Shown piece after piece: positions 43,964-50,402 of a stretch of 64,000 nt of DNA. Both the position numbers and the translations under genes were made by a program. The DNA is from Methanocaldococcus sp. Lineage in GTDB: Archaea > AGJL01 > Methanococci > Methanococcales > Methanocaldococcaceae. The notes under the pieces are model-generated. The model was not told the origin of the DNA. It ran no database searches and was given only the letters and a program-made list of their open reading frames with translations. Positions within the stretch are counted from its first letter, which is position 1, and every line of letters begins with the position of its first letter. The stretch covers positions 36,159 to 100,158 of the forward strand of contig NZ_JACCLX010000041.1 in NCBI RefSeq assembly GCF_024490875.1, written 5' to 3'.

Positions 43964-44650
43964 TCACTCTTCTAATTTAGTTTTAGCTTGTTTTAATTTT
44001 TGTTTCAAGTCTGGACTTTTCAATCTAACATATCTGAATGTTACATCTCCATTAGTATGTCTCATTACCCTCTGCACGTCCTGAACGGGTAGTCCTAAGT
44101 CGTTAGTCAAATAAACACCAGTACTGTGCCTAAGAGCGTGAGGAGATATTCTCCTTCCAAGGGTTTCTTTTGAATATCTATAGATAATGTTTCTTACTTG
44201 TCTTTCTTTTATATCAACCAAAAAATCTTCATCTTTTCTTGTATTGAGCCATTCTTCCCAGTATTTCAAATGTTTCTCTGGTGTGTGGTCTATAGGTACT
44301 TCAACATATTTGATTAGCCCGTTTTCAAATCTTTCGTATGGGTCGATGTAAGGGTCGTCTGGGAATTTTTTCCAGTATCGTTTTTTTAATTGAGGAACAT
44401 AGTATGTTTTTTCTTCTAAATCCACACAAAATTTCTGGGATAGTAAAAATTCCGTTAATCTTGCCCCTGTGAAAAATAAAAATGAGAATATAAAACAATC
44501 CCTTAGGAATTTCTTACCTTTTTTTCTGTGCTGCAAAACCCTATATCTACTCCAAAGACCATTACAAATTAATTCCAATTCCTCAAAAGTTATGTATTCT
44601 ATCCTCACCCCTGTGTAAAAATCAATAGTTTGAATTGGGAGGGAGGGCAT
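43964..44650 (-). CDS. Second tyrosine recombinase, short form (228 aa)
   Basis: Catalytic-domain-only tyrosine recombinase with all active residues visible: R64 (FTGARLTE), H171-x-x-R174 (PHALRHSTG), H198 (MRHTN) and Tyr207 (FRYVRL). It lacks most of the N-terminal core-binding domain. The start at 44650 follows GGTGGATAATC, just after the preceding stop. It lies inside the late operon, far from the att sites, so a role in dimer resolution or DNA inversion seems more likely than integration. Confidence 0.85.
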   Translation of the reverse strand: MPSLPIQTIDFYTGVRIEYITFEELELICNGLWSRYRVLQHRKKGKKFLRDCFIFSFLFFTGARLTEFLLSQKFCVDLEEKTYYVPQLKKRYWKKFPDDPYIDPYERFENGLIKYVEVPIDHTPEKHLKYWEEWLNTRKDEDFLVDIKERQVRNIIYRYSKETLGRRISPHALRHSTGVYLTNDLGLPVQDVQRVMRHTNGDVTFRYVRLKSPDLKQKLKQAKTKLEE

Positions 44651-44652
44651 GA

Positions 44653-45600
44653 TTATCCACCAAAGGATTTTACTATAATATAGGTTACAGTTGGTGCGGC
44701 TATCAATGCAACAATCAAAGTAATCCACTTGAGAATCTCTATAAAGCCTTCATCTCTCATCCCTCTTACATAACCTGCCAAGTAATATCTTTGAGCTTTC
44801 GCTTTTTTGATTTCTGGGTTCTCATTTCCTAAGACCTTTGTAACATCTTGTAGTTTTATTACTCCCCAAGGAATCTCATTAATTGCATCTTCAATTTGTT
44901 CAATTTCTTTCCTTTCTTTATTTAGTTCTTCCTCAAGTTTCTTTATTTCCATTTCAATTTTTTTCCTTGCCTCTCCATCTGCTATATCCAAATCTCTTTT
45001 TAATTTTCCAATTTTTTCTAAAATTTCTGCAATTCTTTTATTTTTCATGTCCATAAATTTCTTAACATCTGATTTCGTTTTAAAACCAAGTTTTCTTAAG
45101 TTTTGTATGACATTTGCATATTTAACTGGAATAACTCTTCCTGAAGCCCCATTGACGAAAACTACTGGAACTCTGTAGTAATACACAACATCCCCTGGTG
45201 CAAACTCAAATCTTGCACCTGTTGCTTTATCTTTCACTTCCCTTACTGAGAAATCTATCTCTCCAACTGTGGTGTCCATTACTCCCAATTCATCCACGAA
45301 AAATATTATGCATTCGTTTGCTTTCCTCAGTAGTTTGATTTTTACCAGCTCTAAAACAAACTCTGGTGCGTAAAATCTTATAAACAGCACTATTAATGCA
45401 CAGATACCGAATATTATTATTAAAAGCCCGTAAATTACAACATTTAGTGAGCTATATGGTGTGTAAAGTAGGAAAAATCCTACAATACATAAAAATATCC
45501 CAAAAATTGGGGCTATAAGAACCTTGTAAATCAAAGGGATTTTTATATCTCTTATCCCATTTAGATATTTAATGACGTCATTAATGGCTCTCTTGTCCAT
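44653..45600 (-). CDS. Membrane protein with cytoplasmic coiled coil (315 aa)
   Basis: Not recognised. Two membrane helices near residues 28-75, a beta-rich domain with FAPGDVVYYYRVPVVFVNG, a long coiled coil (about residues 185-245, rich in Lys/Glu) and a C-terminal membrane helix (ILKWITLIVALIAAPTVTYII). Preceded by GGTGGGGGG. It could be a virion membrane or scaffold component. Confidence 0.72.
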   Translation of the reverse strand: MDKRAINDVIKYLNGIRDIKIPLIYKVLIAPIFGIFLCIVGFFLLYTPYSSLNVVIYGLLIIIFGICALIVLFIRFYAPEFVLELVKIKLLRKANECIIFFVDELGVMDTTVGEIDFSVREVKDKATGARFEFAPGDVVYYYRVPVVFVNGASGRVIPVKYANVIQNLRKLGFKTKSDVKKFMDMKNKRIAEILEKIGKLKRDLDIADGEARKKIEMEIKKLEEELNKERKEIEQIEDAINEIPWGVIKLQDVTKVLGNENPEIKKAKAQRYYLAGYVRGMRDEGFIEILKWITLIVALIAAPTVTYIIVKSFGG

Positions 45601-45612
45601 TATCCCCCCACC

Positions 45613-46032
45613 TTACCACAATTTTTTTTCTGGAGGCTTCTCAGACTGTAAAGCAACATGTTTCTCCGTAGCTTTCTTAATTAAGAATCCTCCAATACTC
45701 TTTCTACCTCTTGTTAAAACCGCCACATCCAAATTCCAAAACTCTCTGTTATGTTTTTCCTCAAGCTCTTCAGAAGGGATTGTTTCATATTTTTCCAGAT
45801 AAACAGCTGTTGCTAACAATCTAAGCTCCTCTATTTGTTTTTCATTTAAGTGTGATGTTGTTATGTCCTTGTTTAAAAAGCCCCAGAACTCTCCCAAAAT
45901 TTCCTTATCTATTTCAAATGCTTCTGCAGCAAAATAAACAAAATTATCTTTTAAAGCCGTTTGTTGTTGTTCTTGAGTAGATTGATTCAACATTGCAAAA
46001 ATCTGTGCTTTTAGAGCATCCATCTCGTCCAT
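45613..46032 (-). CDS. Hypothetical soluble protein (139 aa)
   Basis: Not recognised. Mostly helical N-terminal half with a Gln-rich stretch (NQSTQEQQQTAL), then a C-terminal basic part containing VAVLTRGRKSIGGFLIKKA. The start at 46032 follows AAGGTGTTAAAA. It lies between two membrane-protein genes. Confidence 0.68.
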   Translation of the reverse strand: MDEMDALKAQIFAMLNQSTQEQQQTALKDNFVYFAAEAFEIDKEILGEFWGFLNKDITTSHLNEKQIEELRLLATAVYLEKYETIPSEELEEKHNREFWNLDVAVLTRGRKSIGGFLIKKATEKHVALQSEKPPEKKLW

Positions 46033-46042
46033 TTTTAACACC

Positions 46043-46354
46043 TTAATACTCTTCTTTTCTTGTAAAGGCTAAAAATGCGTGTTGGATTCCTCTGATTATG
46101 CAAATAGACATGAAAAGCCATGCTAAGTATTGCAGATACCTTACTCCTTCATAATGTGTTTTTACAACTTCAACTGTGTTGTTCACGACCAAAGCCGTTG
46201 TTGAATGCACATCTACAGCCATTCCAAGTATTAGAAATATTAAAAATGCAATTACATTGAAAATTATCCTTTTTCCTCCCCAAGTTACAAAACTTACCCC
46301 GAAAAACACCAATGCTAAAATCCACAGCAATATGTAAATTGTCAAACTTATCAT
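46043..46354 (-). CDS. Small membrane protein (103 aa)
   Basis: Not recognised. Three hydrophobic helices (about residues 2-22, 30-48 and 74-92) with a polar loop containing DVHSTTALVVNNTVEVV. First gene after the probable terminator that closes the capsid-like mini-operon. Confidence 0.68.
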   Translation of the reverse strand: MISLTIYILLWILALVFFGVSFVTWGGKRIIFNVIAFLIFLILGMAVDVHSTTALVVNNTVEVVKTHYEGVRYLQYLAWLFMSICIIRGIQHAFLAFTRKEEY

Positions 46355-46399
46355 ACTCCCACATTGCCTATTTTATGAAATCAGAATTTTCTACAGTAT

Positions 46400-46417
46400 T
46401 AAAAAAATAAAAAAATT
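46400..46417 (-). terminator. T-rich terminator after the capsid-like mini-operon
   Basis: On the minus strand, two T7 runs separated by one A follow the stop of the 19-aa gene by about 12 nt. Archaeal transcription ends at such T-tracts. Confidence 0.55.
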
Positions 46418-46428
46418 AGATGGAGTTA

Positions 46429-46488
46429 TCACCTCTTCTTTCTCCTTCCAGATTTCTTTCTCTTTCTTGTTCTTTTTCTTCCAGCCAT
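46429..46488 (-). CDS. 19-residue protamine-like basic peptide
   Basis: Tiny gene encoding MAGRKRTRKRKKSGRRKKR: 14 of 19 residues are Lys or Arg. The ribosome site GGAGGTAG lies inside the last codons of the preceding gene, whose poly-Gly tail partly arises from it, and the ATG is two bases after that stop. Such extreme composition with perfect signals is unlikely by chance. It resembles the DNA-condensing basic virion peptides of some archaeal viruses (for example SSV1 VP2, a small basic virion protein). Likely packaged with the genome. Confidence 0.75.
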   Translation of the reverse strand: MAGRKRTRKRKKSGRRKKR

Positions 46489-46490
46489 TT

Positions 46491-47045
46491 TTATCTACCT
46501 CCGCCTCCCATACCTTTCAAGTATCCAATGATAACTACGGCCCCTAAGACAAGTACTGATAATGCTAATATAATTAAACCAGCTTTACCTGTGCTAAATA
46601 CAGAATTTATCAGATTGATAGCCTCTGTATCGTTGTTTTCAGTTGCAACTTGAACTGCAGTTCCTTTAACTTGGGTCATTATTAATACTCCAATTATCAA
46701 TGCAACTAACAAAACAATACCAGCTATTGCAATTTCAACGTTAGCTGGAACTCTCTGTAATGCTTTTCTTGATGTTGTTATAACAAGAGAGTGCATCTGT
46801 GCGTATGTGAATTGTGGAGCGAAAGGCAATGGTCTATTATCTGACATCAATATAGCAATTGCTTGCTCATCTCCTTCAACAGCCTTAACCAACAGTTGCA
46901 AGTTCTCTTTCATTGAAGCATCTGAGAATATAACTCCATTCCAAGATTCTAAATATCTTCTGATTTTCTTCATTTCTAACATTTTTATAATCATTTTAGC
47001 AAAAGCCTCGAATGGCAATATTGATGCAACCTGCATAGCTCTCAT
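46491..47045 (-). CDS. Capsid-like protein with hydrophobic hairpin (184 aa)
   Basis: N-terminal ~100 residues are soluble and helical. The C-terminal part has two long hydrophobic helices (about 104-125 and 155-175) joined by a polar ~28-residue loop and ends in GMGGGGR. The paired-helix architecture resembles major capsid proteins of spindle-shaped archaeal viruses, which are often processed from longer precursors. The start ATG 47045 follows GGGTGAAGAA. The gene is first in line after the cassette and is followed directly by the protamine-like gene. The capsid assignment is inference. Confidence 0.65.
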   Translation of the reverse strand: MRAMQVASILPFEAFAKMIIKMLEMKKIRRYLESWNGVIFSDASMKENLQLLVKAVEGDEQAIAILMSDNRPLPFAPQFTYAQMHSLVITTSRKALQRVPANVEIAIAGIVLLVALIIGVLIMTQVKGTAVQVATENNDTEAINLINSVFSTGKAGLIILALSVLVLGAVVIIGYLKGMGGGGR

Positions 47046-47060
47046 TTTCTTCACCCGACC

Positions 47061-47129
47061 TCATTTGTGCAACGCTACTAAGAGTATTGTCGTTGCCATC
47101 CCAGCCACATTCCAACCTTCAACATTCAT
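47061..47129 (-). CDS. Possible 22-aa hydrophobic peptide
   Basis: Frame beginning MNVEGWNVAGMATTILLVAL, right after the GGAGG of cassette copy 2; the spacing to the ATG is short. It is a single hydrophobic helix with a His-Lys end. A second ATG at 47125 gives a different 15-aa frame. It fills the gap between cassette and capsid-like gene and may be a small membrane or leader peptide. Confidence 0.4.
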   Translation of the reverse strand: MNVEGWNVAGMATTILLVALHK

Positions 47130-47130
47130 C

Positions 47131-47157
47131 CCTCCATATAATATAGCATACTTATTC
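47131..47157 (-). repeat. 27-bp late intergenic cassette, copy 2
   Basis: Identical over 27 bp to copy 1 at 47548-47574. It begins at the stop of the 127-aa gene and ends in the GGAGG ribosome site of the next reading frame. Confidence 0.85.
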
Positions 47158-47539
47158 ACTGCCAGAAGACTTGCCCCTTAGTTTCATTTAAAATTTCAGA
47201 AACGATGTCTAAGCATGTATCTATGATATATTGTTCTTTTTTCTTCATTTTTTCTTCTGCTTTTGCCTGAAGCTCCATATATGTGCTTATTCCTTCAGTC
47301 TCAATGTTAATTTTATCAAACTCTATTAAAGCATCCTCAGCCTTCTGTAAATCTTTTTTAAGATTTTCCACTTTATTTTTCTCCAATAAAGCACATGTGA
47401 TTGTTAGTAAAAATTTAGTGTTATCTATTAATGCTTTTAAACGAGTTTGAGGAGGAATCTGTATCTGATTAATAATATTATGTATTGTGGCAATTGCTTG
47501 AATTACCAGATGTTGCAAAGATGAGGTGGCATTCTGCAT
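47156..47539 (-). CDS. Helical late protein (127 aa)
   Basis: Not recognised. Soluble, almost all helical, with a central coiled coil (KNKVENLKKDLQKAEDALIE) and a charged C-terminal helix. The start at 47539 (MQNATSSLQ...) follows the GGAGGTGT ribosome site of cassette copy 1; longer in-frame starts would translate the G-rich leader. First gene of the late operon. Confidence 0.7.
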   Translation of the reverse strand: MQNATSSLQHLVIQAIATIHNIINQIQIPPQTRLKALIDNTKFLLTITCALLEKNKVENLKKDLQKAEDALIEFDKINIETEGISTYMELQAKAEEKMKKKEQYIIDTCLDIVSEILNETKGQVFWQ

Positions 47540-47547
47540 TTCCAACA

Positions 47548-47574
47548 CCTCCATATAATATAGCATACTTATTC
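47548..47574 (-). repeat. 27-bp late intergenic cassette, copy 1
   Basis: Same 27 bp as 47131-47157. It lies between the G-rich leader and the first late gene, ending in GGAGG. Confidence 0.85.
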
Positions 47575-47760
47575 CCGCAGAACCCCCCGGCCCCCCCAAT
47601 GCGTGCCACGATACCCTTAATTTTATTTATAATATGGTGCGTGCCTGCCGAGTTGGTGAAGTCGGCACTCTTTGAGCTGGAAAAAGGCGAAGTTGCCGAA
47701 AAGTGTAGAATTCGGCAATCTGCCACTCACAAACAGCAAAAGCAAAACTATAAATACCAA
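47574..47760 (-). promoter_or_regulatory. Late operon promoter with paired palindromic operators and G-rich leader
   Basis: On the minus strand, TATA-like TATTTATAG lies at about 47749-47757. Downstream are two inverted repeats with TGCCGA/TCGGCA arms (47646-47651 with 47662-47667; 47694-47699 with 47712-47717). A second TATA-like ATATTATAAATA is at about 47626-47638. It is followed by a G-rich run (G7-CC-G6-TTCTGC-GGG, 47575-47598) that could form a G-quadruplex in DNA or RNA. The GC patches stand out in AT-rich DNA. Confidence 0.6.
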
Positions 47761-47885
47761 AATAGAAAAATAAAATGTAGTATTGTTTTTTAGGCTCAAA
47801 AATTTACTTAGCTTTTAGTATCGTTGCCTTTTCTATACTCACATACGCAAATACACTGATTTATATAGAGATAAAAATTATGACC

Positions 47886-48080
47886 TTATTTATAAACCTC
47901 TTCTGGCAAAAAATACAAAAAGAACCACCACGCCATTATCCCAATTCCTACAAGAGTTAAAATCTCTGCCAAATCTGAGCCAATAATATATAATATAAAT
48001 GATATAATTATATCCAAACACAGCAAAGAAAAATAAAACAGCAAAATAAATTTTTTAGCGTTCATCTTATCCCAAAACAC
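47886..48080 (-). CDS. Small two-helix membrane protein (64 aa)
   Basis: Not recognised. Two membrane helices (about 13-33 and 40-56) and a short acidic tail (FLPEEVYK). The start may be the GTG at 48080 or the ATG at 48065; neither has a strong ribosome site. Probably cotranscribed with the zinc-ribbon gene. Confidence 0.55.
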   Translation of the reverse strand: MFWDKMNAKKFILLFYFSLLCLDIIISFILYIIGSDLAEILTLVGIGIMAWWFFLYFLPEEVYK

Positions 48081-48091
48081 ATTAACATATA

Positions 48092-48478
48092 CTAAAAAAC
48101 CTCTTTCACCTTAAAAAATTCCAAAAATAGTTTTTCCATATCTCTGGAGATAATGTTGTTAGGTAGTCCTCTCTGATTGTACTGCATTATAAACCTATCA
48201 AAATAAGCAATGGCATCTCTTTTACCATATTTAAGACAAAGTTGCTGAAACTTCTTAAGCATCTTTTCCCTACCCTTTTTCCTCTTATATCTTCTGTTTC
48301 TTTCATAGTGCCTTATCTTCCCAGCTATATTCTGCAACCCCATCATGTCATATTTAACTTCTAAAACAACAGCTATACTCTCAACAACATATCCACACAT
48401 AGAACAATATAACTCATCCCTCCTCTCATCAAAAATAAAATTAGAACCTCCGCAGAGATGACATTCTAAATTAAACAT
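48092..48478 (-). CDS. TFIIB-like zinc-ribbon protein (128 aa)
   Basis: N-terminal zinc ribbon CHLCGG...ELYCSMCGYVVES at residues 6-35, in the style of transcription factor B ribbons. A very basic stretch (YERNRRYKRKKGREKMLKK) and a helical C-terminus follow. It lacks the cyclin repeats of TFB, so it could be a viral initiation-factor mimic or a ribbon-type DNA-binding regulator. Confidence 0.75.
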   Translation of the reverse strand: MFNLECHLCGGSNFIFDERRDELYCSMCGYVVESIAVVLEVKYDMMGLQNIAGKIRHYERNRRYKRKKGREKMLKKFQQLCLKYGKRDAIAYFDRFIMQYNQRGLPNNIISRDMEKLFLEFFKVKEVF

Positions 48479-48496
48479 AATATCACTTCTTTCTTC

Positions 48497-48625
48497 TTAA
48501 TGTCCTTCCCTCCTTGGAAGTATGTTATCAACAATCTCCAAGCCCTCGTCAATTAGCTCCTTTGCCTTGCTAAGCTGTTCTAAAATCATCCTCAGATTAA
48601 TCATTGATAATGTATATTCATCCAT
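48497..48625 (-). CDS. Small helical protein (42 aa)
   Basis: Short frame with an ideal ribosome site (GGTGAGGGA then ATG). One amphipathic helix rich in Leu/Ile/Glu (SMINLRMILEQLSKAKELID) and a basic end. First gene on the right side of the element, 19 nt upstream of the zinc-ribbon gene. Confidence 0.6.
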   Translation of the reverse strand: MDEYTLSMINLRMILEQLSKAKELIDEGLEIVDNILPRREGH

Positions 48626-48879
48626 TCCCTCACCGTACAAAAATGTTAAATAATTAAATTAGCACATTTATAATATTTATACATTTCGATTTATTATTAA
48701 AAAATTTAGTCCAGCAGTGTAGTAATCCAAAAATAGGAGTCCTACAACTAATTTATTGAGATTTTAAAAAAATAGCCATAAGTTACATATTGGACTTATA
48801 CCAATGTTTGATAAAAAAAGTTATTTTCCAATAAAAAGAAATATTTTTTAATTTTATATTAGTGGTTTATAAATCAGTC
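48626..48879. promoter_or_regulatory. Right-end intergenic region with candidate integrase arm sites
   Basis: No gene is seen. AGTCC/AGTCCT or its complement occurs at 48708-48712, 48738-48743, 48792-48796 and 48876-48881, the last abutting attR. The same word recurs inside attL. Confidence 0.45.
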
Positions 48880-48936
48880 CTTGAGATCCAGTGGGGCTTT
48901 GCCCCGCCTGGGTTCAAATCCCAGCCCCTGCGCCAT
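48880..48936 (+). repeat. attR: 57-bp tRNA-Ser fragment
   Basis: Perfect copy of 23587-23643. It is only the 3' part of the tRNA, from the anticodon loop, so it is not a functional tRNA gene. A T-rich stretch follows. Confidence 0.95.
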
Positions 48937-49078
48937 TTTTATTTTAGATATTTGTATTAATTAATCTAAATATTTATATAAAAATGGAAAAAGTAGTTTT
49001 ATCATTAAAACATGAAAAAATATAAAAACAGAAGATTGTAGAAGGAAACGGAAATAATAACATCATTTATATTATTTT

Positions 49079-50188
49079 TTAAGGTAGCCAAGTACTCTCA
49101 TCTTTAATTTTTTCTGGTAAGTAAGTATTTACTACATACTTTAATCCATATTTTGCTAAAGATTGTTGTTCTGCTCTTACACCCATATCAAGCATTTGTT
49201 TTAATGCCTTCTGCCATTCTGGAAAACTTCTTACGAAATCATCATTCTTTAAACCATCTTTTATTCTCTTAATATCTTGCTCCTTTAAAGGATGTGTTGG
49301 CAAATCATAATCAATAATATCTTGAGGAGTTACACCTATTAATCTTGCCGCAGGAATTGAAAGTTTATCTGCCAAATGTATTGCTTTACCACTACCTACT
49401 TTTAAAGTTCTATATATGTTTAAATATCCATAAGGATCTCCATCAGTGAATACTAAAACTGGTAAATCGTGTTCTTCGTTAAGCCTTTTTATGAATCTTC
49501 TTGTAGCTCTTGCTGGAACTCCTTTTAAAGAAACCAATATACAGTTATGTTTATCCCAAAATCTTTCAGCGTTTAATCTCGCAAACATACCAGATGTTTC
49601 AATAGCTAATACAAAGTCAGCATTGGTTTCAAGATTTAACTTAGTTACATCGTTTGGAATATTATATGCTCCAGTTCCTAATTTTGTACAATCTACAACC
49701 AATTCTCCCTCAGGAGTTTCTTCAATAATTTTTAAAGGCCCTACAACTGCGGAACCATCCTCCTCTGGAATAAATCCAAGATGTTCTCTCAATACCCCTA
49801 AAGTTGCCTCTAAATCTTCAATAACATTGTTTGATGCTTGCTGATCATCAAATCTCGCTTCACCCCAGTTTTTTGAAACATAATAAGCCTCTCTTAGAGT
49901 AGAAAAATCATCAGATTCTAATAATTGTTTAGCAAATTCTAACATTTTTGCAGTTTGAGCAAAGATTTTTGCCTGATTTACAGTTAAAGTTCTTACCTTC
50001 TCTTTACCTACCAAAGTAAATGAACCCTTTTTTCTATCAAATACAGCATTAGATAAACTTCTTATTGGCATTGTTATTTTTGGCCTTTTACCTTTCATTA
50101 AGTCATCATACATTTTTTTAGCTAATTCAATAATTTTTTGTTTTGCAATTTCTCTTGGTTTTTTAGAAATAGAAGGAAGTTTTACCAT
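49079..50188 (-). CDS. top6A: DNA topoisomerase VI subunit A
   Basis: DNA-cleaving subunit of the archaeal type IIB topoisomerase (Spo11 homologue), 369 aa. The start at 50188 follows GGTGACTATT. The catalytic tyrosine lies in STLREAYYVSKNW and the Toprim domain has VFTDGDPYGYLN; KGVPARATRRFI is also typical. Subunit B is not adjacent. It lies just outside attR, as the integrase/MJ0366 gene pair does in M. jannaschii (there MJ0369). Confidence 0.95.
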   Translation of the reverse strand: MVKLPSISKKPREIAKQKIIELAKKMYDDLMKGKRPKITMPIRSLSNAVFDRKKGSFTLVGKEKVRTLTVNQAKIFAQTAKMLEFAKQLLESDDFSTLREAYYVSKNWGEARFDDQQASNNVIEDLEATLGVLREHLGFIPEEDGSAVVGPLKIIEETPEGELVVDCTKLGTGAYNIPNDVTKLNLETNADFVLAIETSGMFARLNAERFWDKHNCILVSLKGVPARATRRFIKRLNEEHDLPVLVFTDGDPYGYLNIYRTLKVGSGKAIHLADKLSIPAARLIGVTPQDIIDYDLPTHPLKEQDIKRIKDGLKNDDFVRSFPEWQKALKQMLDMGVRAEQQSLAKYGLKYVVNTYLPEKIKDESTWLP

Positions 50189-50291
50189 AATAGTCACCGG
50201 ATAATTCCTTTCAATATAAGATAACAATATTAAAAATCAACCAATAGATTTTTATAATTGGATAATAATTATATTGATAAACTTACTCGTA

Positions 50292-50311
50292 GCATATATA
50301 AAGTTATGCTA
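50292..50311. promoter_or_regulatory. Palindrome overlapping a TATA box upstream of ftsZ
   Basis: AGCATA-N8-TATGCT (50292-50297 and 50306-50311) encloses TATATAAAG. It lies ~90 bp before ftsZ and ~105 bp before top6A, so it may be a regulated promoter of either gene. The 50189-50402 gap otherwise shows only AT-rich sequence. Confidence 0.4.
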
Positions 50312-50402
50312 TTATATAATTATTTAGAGTTTATGAATACATCTATAATTTACTGTATTATTTTTATTATCATAATTAAATAACCATTATGGAGGTTATA
50401 CC

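Larger units (their letters stand above)
23587..48936. mobile_element. Integrated provirus-like element in tRNA-Ser, ~25.3 kb
   Basis: The element is bounded by perfect 57-bp direct repeats and carries an intact integrase just inside the left end. It lies between a DUF389 gene and top6A. Contents from left to right: integration/replication genes (minus), a divergent regulator, an iteron region, plus-strand accessory genes to 34676, then a ~14-kb minus-strand operon of membrane, surface and virion-like genes. Hallmarks of head-tailed viruses (terminase, portal, tail) are not seen. A hydrophobic-hairpin protein, a protamine-like peptide, a LamG surface protein and an ATPase suggest a membrane-containing or spindle-like virus or derived plasmid. 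The integrase gene is not split by integration. Confidence 0.92.

Noticed and set aside
47478..47793. Two short frames (minus 82 aa, plus 102 aa) over the late promoter
   Set aside because: Both run through the palindromes, G-run and 27-bp cassette; they reflect GC-rich regulatory sequence rather than protein.
48880..48936. Second tRNA-Ser gene
   Set aside because: Only the 3' part from the anticodon loop is present; it is the attR copy, not a complete tRNA.
23587..48936. Head-tailed (MFTV1-like) provirus
   Set aside because: I could not see terminase, portal, major capsid HK97-type, tail tube or tape-measure genes; the large proteins have LamG or low-complexity features instead.
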